This document shows, piece by piece, positions 43,436 to 54,493 of a stretch of DNA of 64,000 bases. This DNA comes from Odontocerum albicorne. Its lineage: Eukaryota > Arthropoda > Insecta > Trichoptera > Odontoceridae. The stretch covers positions 7,044,217 through 7,108,216 of the forward strand of contig OX463859.1 in assembly GCA_949825065.1 (NCBI GenBank), given 5' to 3'. The first letter of the stretch is position 1; each line of letters begins with the position of its first letter. A program made the translations under genes and the position numbers. The notes under the pieces were generated by a model. It ran no database searches. It was not told the DNA's origin and saw only the letters and a list, made by a program, of their open reading frames with translations.

Positions 43436-43939
43436 CAACCCGTGTGATATTCACGGAAGTAAAACAAATTCTACATTTATAAAAATATGTGTTCATAAAT
43501 GTAACATTTGTTTATATATGTCATTTATAGATCGCCCCCTTTTACACCGGTTCAAAAATTGTTAGCTAGGTATTTAAAGATTTAAATTTCGAGATTCAAA
43601 TTTCGAATTACTTTCGGAGAGAATCCAAGTATTCCTCTCTCGCTCTCTTGTATTCAAAATTCAATTCTCGTATGCTTTCTTTGACTACAACCATCGTATG
43701 GGTTTTGGCCTATTTATACTATGATAATTCGTACAACCGCATTTCAAAAAAATGCTGTTCTATCGAATTATCAAAAGCTTTTTAAATGCGGTGCTATCAA
43801 AGCCTCGTACATTGATCAAGTTCGTAATAATGTCTTTAAATGGACGAATAAAGATAAATACGTATTATTCACTATAAAACGTAGAAAAAGTACTTTGGAC
43901 ATCATTTTTTTATTATTATTTTGTGTACATGGTGCATCT

Positions 43940-44090
43940 TATCAGCGGCATTCTGATCAAGAACTTTCTTGACATTTCCAGTTCATTATCCTACTTTGTC
44001 CACGACCTCATTCACTGTCCATTCCATTAGACTTTGGAAGAGGCTACCATATGTTATAAGATTAGCATCCTCGTTCTCTCTCCGTGGTTG
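43940..44090 (+). mobile_element. LINE-J-like RT-protein C-terminus
   Basis: TLSTTSFTVHSIRLWKRLPY, then VIRLASSFS, resembling the LINE-J end (SFFTVHVLRLWNQLP). It abuts an RTE element on the other strand. The 86-bp repeat copy is just upstream. Confidence 0.55.
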
Positions 44091-44095
44091 CAGTC

Positions 44096-44900
44096 CTAAG
44101 ACTGGTTTGCAGCAATTTGAACTCTTCTCCTCCATTCCCCCCTGTCCTGTGCGGCTCTTTTTAAGTCTGTGTATGTTGAGCAGCGCACGTCCACCAACAG
44201 GTACTCTCGGCGTGGGCGTCCCCTAGAGTTTGTCCCCTTGGTCATGCCCTCCATTATGGCATGCAAGAGGCCCTCTTGTCGTATTATATGACCGATCCAT
44301 CTTGCACGCCTTTCGGACAGGATCCTGAGCAGGTGCCTTCCTCCTTCGATTCGTTGGAGAACCTCTTCATTTGTGATGCGGTCTCTCCAGGAAATTCCTA
44401 ATAGTCTTCTATAGGACCACATCTCAAAAGCCTCTAGTCTTCGTCTATCTCTTTCGGATAGGCACCATGTCTCGCAGCCGTACATCAAGATACTCCATAC
44501 ATAGGTCTTGATGAGGAGTATTCTCAGTTTAAGGTCTATATTATTTGATTCTATTATTTTCGACCTTTTATTAAATGCAAGTCTAGCCTGATGTATACGG
44601 CTGTCGACCTCGCTCTTGGACCGACCGTCCCATGTTATTTTGCTCCCGAGGTAGACAAACTCCTTGGTGTTCTTTAGTGGTTTACCCGACATCACTATTC
44701 TCATCTGGTGCTGCGCTCGGCCTACAGTCAGCAGCTTTGTTTTGTCTTTATTTATCTTCATACTGTAGTTATTTTGAAGAATGCTTTCCATAGTTGTTAA
44801 GGCCTCTTGTAGTTCCTCTTCACTTTCAGCAGCCATAGCAATATCGTCAGCGAACCTTATCATGTCCACCTTTTGCCCGTGTATTGCCCATCCTCATTAG
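44096..44900 (-). CDS. RTE-like LINE, open RT C-terminal ORF (5' truncated)
   Basis: 257 codons without a stop from ATG 44869 to 44096 on the minus strand; similarity extends slightly upstream (GQKVDM). It opens at the RT active site MIRFADDIAMAAESEEEL with the FADD catalytic motif intact, then SMKINKDKTKLLTVG, EFVYLGSKITWDGRSKSEVD, LRILLIKTYVWSILMYGCET, RRRLEAFEMWSYRRLLGISW, RARWIGHIIRQEGLLHAIM, and the end DRGEWRRRVQIAANQS. This is the palm, thumb and C-terminal region of RTE-type retrotransposons. The N-terminal endonuclease and RT fingers are missing, so it cannot act alone. Lack of stops suggests a recent insertion compared with RTE-A and RTE-B. Confidence 0.85.
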
Positions 44901-45324
44901 CTTGGTTAAAAACTCGTCTTCAAATCTCTCAGCAATGACATACCTTATTTTATTTCTTTCCTTCTCCAAGTTATTGGTGATTTAAAAAAATATTATGTAA
45001 CATATATATTATTTTCTTTCCAGTACTTCTCTCCTTTAATTTATTTTCCGTTTGTTTGTAACAAAACTATTAAGTTACCTCTCAAAAAGAACTTAGAACA
45101 ACATGTCAACATGTGTAACTCCTGTTTTGTAGGTTGAAAAAAATTGCTAATCCACAAATCGAATATTCGTGTAAAGAATTGTAACGTAAATAAAAATATA
45201 AATTATTATTGCAAAAAAATACATTATTTTCTTTCAAAAAAGATTTTTTCAAGACATGAAATAAAATGTCTTACTCGTATATAGTATATAATACTATAAC
45301 CCATGGGAATTAAATATTGATAAG
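44901..45324. other. No gene recognised
   Basis: AT-rich, with TACTCGTA at 45272-45279. Confidence 0.4.
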
Positions 45325-45535
45325 ACCATGCCCTAGTTGCTAAGACGCGTGTCTTCTGACTCGAAGGTTGTTAGTTCGATTCCAGTTGAAGTCCAGCTTT
45401 TTTTAAAAAAAGATTCTCGTCTTGTTTTCACTTAAGGTCTATAAACTTCTTTCTAGTAAGTTGGAAGTGATTGTCACATCATGATTAACCCACCAGGTTG
45501 TACTATAAACAACGAAAGTGTAATAAAAAAATATT
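45325..45535 (+). mobile_element. SINE-A copy
   Basis: Head GACCATGCCCTAGTTGCTAA (box A), box B TTAGTTCGATTCCAG, linker, middle segment TTTTCACTTAAGGTC, then the tail with GGAAGTGATTGTCAC and CAGGTTGTACTATAAACAAC, ending GTGTAATAAAAAAATA. Confidence 0.75.
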
Positions 45536-45612
45536 GACCTTCATCTTATTTCCCTTTCTCTAAAAGCAGCCCCATTGCCTGGCCTGTGTTAACTCGGTCA
45601 TTATGTTCTATT

Positions 45613-45700
45613 GCAGCGGCCAGCAAACATTTTTTTGTAAAAAGCCAAACAGTAAATATTATATTTTAGGCTCTGTGGGCCAAGAGTGGGTTCCACCTTT
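45613..45700 (+). repeat. Possible hAT-type terminus
   Basis: CAGCGGCCAGCAAACATTTT followed by GTAAAAAGCC and TTTTAGGCTCTGTGGGCC resembles the terminal segment of Charlie-type hAT elements. I cannot find the matching right end. Confidence 0.35.
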
Positions 45701-46635
45701 CTTGTTTTAAGTGGCATGATTGACATGTCCAGGCAATATTTTTTTCCACAATTAAGGTTTAATTATGATAAAGTACTCATAAGTAATACAACGAGAACGA
45801 AATATTGCGGAACAGTAATATGCGTGACACTAGAAACCTGGTAATAACTAAATATTAACCTGGTAATAACTAAATATAATCCAGTATTCTCCATTCCATA
45901 GTATATTTAAAATATCCCAATCCTTAAAACTTATGTGTTTATAAGAAATAAGGTTTAATAACACCAAAATTAAATTTAGTTTAACTAACCTATTTTTTCT
46001 GTTAAATTCAGGAAAAACTTTAAAATTTATAATTTCTTGTAAAAGCTAGACTAACGAAAATGAGGCTTTCAGCTATTTTATTTTTGTACACATTCATTTA
46101 TTTTAAATTTACAAGCACATGTATGTAAAAAAATTTATCTACGCATAAATGAACAAAAACACTGTAACATATTGCATCCGTTGTTTGTTTCAATATTTTC
46201 AATCCGCCCCCTATCATACGGCAGTGAAAGCCTCCACTTCCCCAACCTCTAGCGATTTACACAGTAGGGGTAAGCTTCCCCATCCAAAGTTGTTTTTGCA
46301 GGGCTAATAATTCAGGCAACAGGTCCTATTATTAGCTGCGAGCAAATAACTCTCCGCTCTGTGTGAACACTGAACATTGAACAGTGAACACCCCAATATG
46401 CTGACCTGGTACTCAAAGCAAACATCCCCCCGGTCGAGGGTGATACACTGACGCTGACTATTTATAGAGATATCTCTCGGTCGATTTAGCCTTTAAATCT
46501 TTCACGTATAAAATAAATCGTGGAAGAGATATTTTTTACCTAATCGTTATTTTTATTTTACTATCCACTAAACAACATTTAAATTTAATGGAAATGCGAA
46601 TCATTGAGTATGCCAAAGCTTTATGTAGAGACCCA
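45701..46635. other. No gene recognised
   Basis: Unassigned. 46230-46460 is less AT-rich but shows no coding pattern. Confidence 0.4.
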
Positions 46636-46639
46636 CTTT

Positions 46640-47218
46640 ACTAAGTGAGATCTATAACGAAGTTGTCTCATCCCTTTATCACAACATTAAAACATGCACC
46701 CTCTGAATTCGCATACTTAAACTCCAAGCTTTCACACACCTCTAAGGTCTTATCTCGCCGAAAATTTTCAGCGTCTTTCCGATCATGGACTTACGCTCAA
46801 GTGAATATTGTTTTTTTGGCCTTTCCAGTTCACCGCTTTTTAACGTCTTTCTTTACTGTCCATGTACTGAGACACTGGAACTAGTTACAAACCAATGTGA
46901 GATTCCTTCCGTTCTTGGCATATTTTAAGAAGCGACTGGAAAAACTTTTAATTTCTAGTCGGTAATATAACGTGTTTCGTTCCTGATTTTTCTTCCCCCT
47001 CCACCATCCCTTCTTTTTCCTTTGATTGATATCTCATCCTTACTTTTACTACTAGTATGTGCGAGTATATTGTTCATAAAAAAATAATATTTGTTTGTAA
47101 CCATGAAACTTCCTCGGTATTATTTTGTCTGATTTGTTTGGAAGAGATTGCCACCTGGCAATAAACCCGCGAGATCGATTTCGCAATTAAGTGTAAATAA
47201 ATAAATAATAAAAAAATG
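46640..47218 (+). mobile_element. LINE-J 3' end, near-complete UTR
   Basis: The protein C-terminus is readable with one stop and one frameshift: SFFTVHVLRHWN, then LPFLAYFKKRLEKLLISSR-like, stop at 46963-46965. The 3' UTR ends with GGAAGAGATTGCCACCTGGC and AATAAACCCGCGAGATCG, and a TAAATAAATAAATAA tail at 47195-47210. The GGAAGAG...CGC block is the part shared with SINE-A. Confidence 0.75.
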
Positions 47219-48058
47219 TACATATTTAAAACAACTTGTCGGCAATTTCTAATTAAATATTTAACATGTGTGAGTTATGAATAAGTATATTTCTAAAGTT
47301 CCCTAAGGTCCAAAAATTTCCTGTCTGAACAAGTAAGAGCATGTGTTTGAACAAATCTCTGCCAGCCACGCCCTTCGAATGGTCAGGTGATGTTACAGTT
47401 AAAATCTACAGTCGATAGAAGACATATTGTTTCGTTATGTTCTGAAATGTTAAAAATTAAATATCACGCAGTTATTTTTCTTCCAAACCATTAAGCCCAT
47501 TCAATGTGAAGTTTGACATCTAAATGTCATTGATTTCTACCGAGCTTTTCCCTTTTTTTGAAAGAAACTTGATAACTGCATGATATTAATTTTTTTACAT
47601 TTCAGAATATAACGAAACAATACGTCGTCCATAACCTCTAGTTCACATGCTACTCAGGGGAGATGTATCAAATTTTAACTCAAATATCGCCTGATCATGC
47701 GATTACCTGGAAACTTTTGGACTTAGTGGTACATAATTCCAACTGCATCAAAATCACCCCAACAACAACATCACATCCAACAATTTCTTATCACATGTTT
47801 GACAATCGCATTGGTCAATCACTTACATGTCTTTATGGACACTTCCAAAAGTTCTTCATTCCTCACTCTCCTGCCAACGAGCTAAATGTTATTTTTTCAC
47901 ATTAGAAAATGCGTAAAATTTTGGCGCAAGGAACTGAACGCTGGAGGTAATATTGATCTCTCAGGAGGTCTTGTGGAACTCGCGGGAGGTTTTGGAGGCT
48001 GCTTTTTGGTCAATGACTACGCTCTAATACATGTACTACACGAGACTATGCTCTAGAC
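47219..48058. other. Unassigned, with one inverted repeat
   Basis: No gene. Contains the inverted repeat at 47421-47628. Confidence 0.4.
47421..47628. repeat. Inverted repeat, possible MITE
   Basis: Left end GACATATTGTTTCGTTATGT, right end complement GACGTATTGTTTCGTTATAT. Similarity continues inward for roughly 55 bp with small gaps (ATCACGCAGTTAT compared with ATCATGCAGTTAT). No clear target duplication. Confidence 0.55.
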
Positions 48059-50573
48059 CAGAGGTTCCCAACCCCGTGCCCGCGGGCACCATGGCGCCCG
48101 CGGAACGATTCGTATGTGCCCGCCACTATTCGACAGAGACAGAATTTTTTCATAAACATTAATTAAAAATGTGAATTATTTTTATTTATTTGTTAGACTT
48201 TTAATTTTTTTGAGTGCCTAGGTTTATTAAATACGTTCGTATGTTTGCGATATTGTATGTATGAGTGGTTCCTTTGCTGACAGTACTTGTCGCAACTTGT
48301 CTAGCGGCGAGCCAGACTAAGCGATAATCTATTATGATTGTGGGGATAGTTATAGTCCTTGTTATAATACATTTATGCATATAATGTAGAACAGACGTGC
48401 GCTATAACATTGATATTATATTGTAGTTCAATTATATTGTAGTACTACTCGTATTTATTTTTTTATTTTTTTAGTCCTAAAATGAGTGGACCGAGTAAAA
48501 GACAACGAATCTATAATTTTAACACTGACTGGGAGGAATCATATTGTTTCGTTAACTTGAAAAATAAATGCGTTTGTTTGTTGTGTGGTAGTAGTATTGC
48601 AGTGCCGAAAAAACATAATGTTGAACGACACTTTCAGACAATTCATGCCACTTTTTATGTGAATTATCCACTTAAATCTGAAGTAAGAAAGAAAAAAATA
48701 TGTCAACTAAAATCAAGTCTAACTGCCCAACAGACTGTTTTCACTAGACATGTGAAAAATTCTTTAAGAATTCTAAAAAAAAAGGCCACCATTGCTTCTT
48801 TCAAAATTTCTCACATGCTCGCAAAAAAGACGAAACCTTTCATCGATGGTGAGTTGTTTAAAGAACTATTTTTGACTGGTGCCGATTGTTTGTTTGATGG
48901 ATTTTCTAACAAACGTGAGATTGTCTCAGCAATACAAGACTTACAGTTGTCAAATAACACCGTCACAAGAAGAATACATGCAATTTCAACAGACATACAA
49001 ACTCAGTTAAAGACTGACTTGGAAATATGTGACTGGTTCTCGCTACAATTTGACGAGTCAACAGATATATCAGACACCGCACAGTTAGCAGTTATGGTGA
49101 GAATGGTATTTAGTAACTTCACAGTAAAAGAGGATATGTTGCAAATATTACCTATGAAAGGACAGACAAGGGGTGAGGATATTTATAATACATTCAGAAC
49201 ATACGCCAAGTCAATAAATATGCCTTTGCACAAGCTGTCTGCGATAACCACCGATGGGGCACCAGCAATGGTAGGTAAAAGCAAAGGATTTATTGCCCTC
49301 TGCAAGAAGGATGAATCATTTTCAAACTTTATGTCCTACCACTGTATTATCCACGAGGAAGCTCTGTGTTGTAAAATATTGCCATTTGAACACGTTATGA
49401 AAATAGTTACAAAAATAATCAATTCTATTCGAGCAGCTCCTTTGCAACACCGACTTTTCAAGGCCCTGTTAGAAGATACTGAAGATAAAGAACATGATCT
49501 TATTCTGCATACTGAAGTACGTTGGCTCAGTAAAGGAAAGGTTCTTACAAGATTTGTGAGTTTAATTGAAGAAATAAAAACATTTATAAACGATAAAAAG
49601 GAAAATTATGATGAACTAGCTGACTCTCGCTGGCTAATTGATTTGGGATTTCTCACAGACATCATGGAAAAATTGAATTCTTTAAATTTGGAGTTGCAGG
49701 GGAAAGACAAAAACATAGCTGAAATGATAAGCTCTGTAAAGTCATTTTAAGCTAAATTGAATTTGTTGATATCACATCTGCAGATCGATTCTCTCGTGCA
49801 TTTCCCACATATGAAGAAAATGCTAGGTAATAATGAATTAAACGGGTCATTATTTATTAAGCATCTTCAAGTGTTAAAAAAACAGTTTGAAGAGAGATTT
49901 TTGCAGTTTACATATTATATATCGAGCCAATTGTTTCCTTCTGTATCAATCCTTTTACTTGCCAAATAAATGTGATGGAAATTGCCGCATGTATTGCAGA
50001 TTTTGTTCAAGGTAAGACAGATGAACTAGAGTTAGAACTTTTGGACCTTAAGAATGATATTTTGCTAAAATCCTTAATATCATAGGACTTCTGGAATACA
50101 GTGGACAGAGAAAAGTGCCCATTGTTTTCAAACATGAACTTAATAAAATCAAGATATAGATCTCGACTCACCGATGAGCATCTTTATGATTGTTTGCTAA
50201 CAGGATTATCTGCTATCGTCATACTCTCCTAATTATGAGTATGAGGCACTGGCCAATGCCAATGATATGCAATGCCAAAGATCACATTGACATATTGATA
50301 TTATATTTTTTTATAAAATGTTTTCTTTGTATTTGTGTTTTTTGTTCACGTTTTGTAAATACATTTCTCTGTGTGTATGCAATTTGAATAATAATTTTAT
50401 TATTTTGAAACATTTTTGTTTATAATTTATTAATAAATTATGAATATAAGAAAATAAATTATGGGAAAATGAGAAATTATGGAAGGAGTTTGTCGATTAA
50501 AAATAGGTGGTGCCCGCCACCCTACCGATATTTTAGAATGTGCTCTAGAGTACAAAAAGGTTGGGAACCCCTG
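48059..50573 (+). mobile_element. hAT DNA transposon, 2.5 kb
   Basis: 2515 bp with inverted ends CAGAGGTTCCCAACC (left) and CAGGGGTTCCCAACC (right, complement). It is flanked by 8-bp duplications CTCTAGAC (48051-48058) and CTCAAGAC (50574-50581), one mismatch apart. CAG ends, GGTTCCCAACC TIRs and 8-bp duplications are the hallmark of hAT elements. Subterminal GTGCCCGC motifs (48087-48125 and 50511-50518) sit near both ends in inverted or direct form. It holds one transposase gene, now broken. Confidence 0.93.
48482..50290 (+). pseudogene. hAT transposase (ZBED5/GTF2IRD2-like type), broken
   Basis: First open part 48482-49747 (422 codons). An N-terminal zinc finger, C32-x2-C35-x14-H50-x4-H55, would bind the element ends. 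The RNase H-like core starts with LQFDESTDIS (catalytic D191), TTDGAPAMVGKSKGF (D258) and CIIHEEALC (near 290), then TEVRWLSKGKVLTR. A premature TAA lies at 49748-49750. The same frame runs on to 49969 (FPHMKKMLGNNELNG). After a frameshift, LELELLDLKNDILLKS, a TAG, then DFWNTVDREKCPLF and YRSRLTDEHLYDCLL. A last frameshift leads to YSPNYEYEALANANDMQCQ and the stop at 50288-50290. Total length near 600 codons, as in relatives. Two stops and two frameshifts make it inactive. The same protein group was domesticated in vertebrates (known from the literature). Confidence 0.92.
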
Positions 50574-50740
50574 CTCAAGACCATAGATTGTTCTATCGAC
50601 CTATAAGTCGAACCAACCTGCCTCTGGAAATGCCGGTAGGTAGATCAATCACGCTTTTTAACCGTGTCTATCCTCATATAGAAAGAAGTGTTTCATGTAT
50701 CGCTCAGCTCCTTCAAGAAAAATCTCTTAAATTAAGTGTA

Positions 50741-50886
50741 TTTTTTTATTATTTAACATGTATTTCGTAATTTTTTATTATTTAACATGTATTTCGTAAT
50801 TTTTTATTATTTAACATGTATTTCGTAATTTTTTATTATTTAACATGTATTTCGTAATTTTTTATTATTTAACATGTATTTCGTAA
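50741..50886. repeat. 29-bp tandem repeat, five copies
   Basis: Five nearly perfect units containing TTATTATTTAACATG and TATTTCGTAA, with unit ends at 50770, 50799, 50828, 50857 and 50886. Very uniform, so young. Confidence 0.95.
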
Positions 50887-51335
50887 TTTTTTTAGTGTAT
50901 TATATACATTTTTACTATTGTCCTTATCAAATAAGTCTTAAAATTTTGTATTGTTTCATACATATTTTTTAAGTATATACTTATTATGTTTGATACGAAT
51001 AAGGTAAACCTTTTACGAATTAGGGAAACCTGTAATGTTCAAAGGACTGGAAAAAATAATAAATTGAGTTTAAATTACTGATTTAATTTGCTGCCGAAAC
51101 GCAAGGTAGATTTTCCGCTCTTGCTACGTACTTAGATTCAAAGTATAATTTTGAAGATCCAAGGCATCACCCAGTATATTATTTTTTTAAATCAGGCTTC
51201 ATATAAAAAATTTAACTTCGTTGAATATTCCTACCCTTTATAATAACATTTACTCACAGTGTTACTCAATGATGAACAACTGTGGTTTACTTGTTTTTTT
51301 GTGCTTTCTGTTTTATAAGTTATTTATTGTTTTCA
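50887..51335. other. No gene recognised
   Basis: Unassigned AT-rich sequence. Confidence 0.4.
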
Positions 51336-51339
51336 GTAG

Positions 51340-51525
51340 AACTTGGCAAGTTTATTGCCAGAGGAAATTTTTTCTAAATCGAACTAGATAATTTTAATGA
51401 AGTCTTAAAATAAAACTAGACTGGGAACCTCTTTTGAAAAATCGGATACGAGCGGAAATAAAATCCACAACCCCTAAATTGACAGATAGGCACATAACTA
51501 ATAAGGCCCCGAAGGAAACCTTGCC
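51340..51525 (-). mobile_element. SINE-A copy, diverged
   Basis: The minus strand reads a decayed head (CCTTCGGGGCCTTATTAGTT), the linker and the tail with GGCAATAAACTTGCCAAG. Strongly mutated box B. Confidence 0.6.
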
Positions 51526-51694
51526 TCTATACACATTGTTCATACCTTCGTAAAAAGGTTGTTTAACTCTTTCAGAAATTGAGTAAAGATGATATCAACT
51601 AGCTTTTTTGATACATTTTAAACCTGTTATTTATTTATTTAACATTTGTTTATTTATTTTATATTGTATTCTGTTTATTTATATAATATTGTAT

Positions 51695-52160
51695 AATCTA
51701 AACTTGAAACTTCGATAACGGTAGTCAAATGCTATGTTTGGTCAGTGTTATTATATGGAGTGGAATCATGGACCCTCAAAGTTGGTAGTATGAACCGATG
51801 GGAAGCATTCGAAATGTGGATACACCGGAGAATGCTACGGATGCCCTGGACGGATATGGTCAGCAACACAAGGGTTCTTCAAAGAGCAAAAGTTAATAGA
51901 GTTGCTGACTAATATCTAAATCCGAAAGGTGTCCTATTTGGGTCATGTACTTGAAGGAGCAAAGTACAAATTGTTGCACCTAATCATCCAAGGTAAAATA
52001 GAGGGTCGAAGAGGTGTTTTAAATTTCTTGGTTCCGCAATATACGTGATTGGACTGGTATAAGGAGCTTTGGGGATTTTTTTCGAACTGCCAATGACTCT
52101 CAGGTGATATTCAACGTTGGAGGGACCTGACATGACACTAGGAAGAAGAAGATTTAACAT
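51695..52160 (+). pseudogene. RTE-A LINE, RT C-terminal fragment
   Basis: Reads NLNLKLR, a frame change, VKCYVWSVLLYGVESWTLK, RWEAFEMWIHRRMLRMPWTD and VSNTRVLQRAK, then decays to GRRGV and FNVGGT, DMTLGRRR. It has a single TA in ATGTACTTGAAGG at the position of the 17976 motif. Confidence 0.8.
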
Positions 52161-52164
52161 TTCA

Positions 52165-52460
52165 TTGTAAAACAATTTGGCATCTTTTTTGTCAGACGGC
52201 GAGCTCTTCCAGCAACTCAGACAAAAGAAAATAGAGTAAGTTACACTGTTGCAAAATTTATAAACAAAACATTAAAAAAATAAAAATATCCCCAGCTTAA
52301 GTAAAGAGGAAAGAATGTTAAAGAGGAAAAGAAAATCGTGAATAAAACACGTTATATTATTGACTTGATATTAAAAGCTTTATCAGTCGCTTTTTAAAAC
52401 ATAACAGTGATAATAAATGACAGCGTTAATCCCAGAAGTTAAAGAGAAGGTGAACTGAAA
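52165..52460 (-). mobile_element. LINE-J 3' fragment
   Basis: Matches 3400-3700: GGCGAGCTCTTCCAGCAACT at the 3' side, AAACACGTTATATTATTGAC and AGTCGCTTTTTAAAACAT at the coding side. Confidence 0.6.
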
Positions 52461-52463
52461 ATG

Positions 52464-52990
52464 CATTTTTAACATAATGTTATTGTAGATATGTTTGAAT
52501 TTTATACAAAGATTTAACATAATGTTATTGTAGATATATTTGAATGTTATACAAATATTATGGTAGATATGTTTGAATGTTATATATTTAACATAATGTT
52601 ATTGTAGATATGTTTGAATGTTATACAAAGATTGAACATAATGTTATTATAGATATGTTTGAACGTTATACAAAGAATTAACATAATGTTATTGTAGATA
52701 TTTTTGAATGTTGTACAAAGATTTAACATAATATTATTGTAGATATGTTTGAATGTTACACAAAGATTTAACCTAATGTTATTGTAGATATGTTTGAACA
52801 TTATACAAAGATTTAACATAATGTTATTGTATATATGTTTGAATGTTACACAAAGATTTAACATAATGTTATTATAGATATGTTTGAACGTTATACAAAG
52901 ATTTAACATAATGTTATTGTATATATGTTTGAACGTTATACAAAGATTTAACATAATGTTATTGTAGATATGTTTTATTGTTACACAAAG
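52464..52990. repeat. 45-bp satellite, about 11-12 copies
   Basis: Units containing TTTAACATAATGTTATTGTA, GATATGTTTGAATGTTA and TACAAAGA. The 45-bp period is a multiple of three, so an open minus-strand frame of 139 codons (52580-52999) runs through it as a repeated LCITFKHIYNNIMLN peptide. One unit (near 52555) is shortened. Confidence 0.93.
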
Positions 52991-53334
52991 CTTAAACAAT
53001 CAAAAACAAATCTAAAATCGGCCCTAATTTAAAACATCCAAATTAAAAATGAGTTTTGGTTCAAAGTTCGCAATCAGCTGTGGTATATTTTTGGTTTTAT
53101 TTAACAAAACATAAAGCAGAGTTCTGATATATGCCACAATCGGGTAAATCCTGATTGCAAATGAACGAGTCCGTCGAATCTGCTTTCCAAAAAAATATAA
53201 TAAAAGTATGATCTCTATCATGAATGAAAAGGCATTATTAGTTCATAACGCAAATGAATTTTTATTGAAGCAGGGAGTATTTAAAATTGAGAGAAGAAAA
53301 TGATCTAAATTTTTTTTCCATTCGGTAAAATTGA

Positions 53335-53530
53335 ATCATTTGCATGGCCGCGATGTAATGCACTGAACTTCCGTGCGGAAGGTTGTTGATACGAATCCCA
53401 CGCAGTGCTACTCTTCTCAATAACACAGGTATATTTTACGCCCAGTATAAGAATACCTATGAATTCGGTTATATATATTCTTAAAAAAAAAAAAACAAGG
53501 TGGTGTGCTCCGATCGTCTCCACGACATAC
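53335..53530 (+). mobile_element. SINE-B copy
   Basis: Head GCATGGCCGCGATGTAATGC, decayed box B, then CACGCAGTGCTACTC, body CGCCCAGTATAAGAATACC, an A run, and GTGTGCTCCGATCGTCTCC. Confidence 0.7.
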
Positions 53531-53544
53531 TAATTTCCTTCGTA

Positions 53545-54235
53545 TTATTTTATTTTTAATAATCTAAATACATTTATAATTTCTTGGAAAACGCTCACAC
53601 CTAAATATTACTTATAACTAGATAACAATTTTTACAACACATCATTTAGCAAGTACATGTCCACTCGTTCAGACTACTTGCATTCCATCACATTCACATA
53701 GACCTTGGTCCTCTCAGCTAATACTGTAGGTGGATTAGTCAGGCAACAGATGATGCGTCGGGAACCAGTGTTTATAACGGAAAGGTAGATCGGACTTACT
53801 CTTGTAAGCCCCAGGGCAGCGATTTGAGTATTGGTGTGCTGTTGGCTTTTATAGAACTTCACGGTCCAAGCGAGGTTGGGGTGTTGGAGGGTTTCTTCAC
53901 GCTGTTTGGTGTGAAGTCGAGAGCGGTTTGTTCTGGGATGGGTGTTGAAAGAGATCTTAAATGTCTTTTTCTGCACTCGTTAAAGCTTCAGGTGATCCGT
54001 GTTGCTCATACTTTCCCAAATGAGTGCAGTATATGTCAAGATAGGACGAATAAGGATTTTATGGAGAATGAGCTTATTTTTGGGTGAAAGGAAACTGCGT
54101 CGATATAATATCGAACTTATATCTCCAATACTCTTTTGACCCTTCTGTCTTATAGTTTTTTGGTGAATTTTCCACTTCAGTCACCGGCCGAGGTGCAAGC
54201 CAAGGCATTTGACTGCATCCCACTACTTGTAATAT
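53545..54235 (-). pseudogene. Jockey-type LINE, RT C-terminal fragment
   Basis: The minus strand reads AVKCLGLHLGR, a stop, LKWKIHQKT, then LSPKNKLILHKILIRPILTY, TALIWESMSNTDHLKL, a stop, RVQKKTFKISFNTHP, and the end LAWTVKFYKSQQHTNTQIAA. 'kyLGl.ld...W..H' and 'K..iRPIltY...iW' are typical of Jockey-clade proteins after the RT palm. A matching copy is at 60530-61330. Confidence 0.75.
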
Positions 54236-54301
54236 TTTTAATCGGTTAATACTCGTAGTAGTGGGTAAGAGCTCTGAATTTGAATGCCTTTGAAGATACT
54301 T

Positions 54302-54490
54302 TGACGACCTCCGTGGGATGGCGGTAAGACGATTGTCTGCCGATCGGGAGGTTGCGGATTCGATCCCCACTGAAACCTATTTTTTTTAATGGGATTCCAG
54401 TCTGGTTTACATTTCGGCCCCATTAAAACATCTTTCTGGTTGGCTGGAAGATATTGCCACATAGCAATAAACTCGCCAGGTTAAAAAAAG
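54302..54490 (+). mobile_element. SINE-A copy, near complete
   Basis: Head GACGACCTCCGTGGGATGGC, box B GGATTCGATCCCCAC, T-rich linker, middle segment, and tail TTGGCTGGAAGATATTGCCA with CAATAAACTCGCCAGG. Its end touches the TA of the next element. Confidence 0.78.
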
Positions 54491-54493
54491 ATA

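Noticed and set aside
43500..43760. Another LTR
   Set aside because: No second copy, no terminal pair and no target duplication could be found.
52580..52999. 139-codon open frame as a gene
   Set aside because: It is produced by a 45-bp satellite whose length is a multiple of three. No motif or signal supports a protein.
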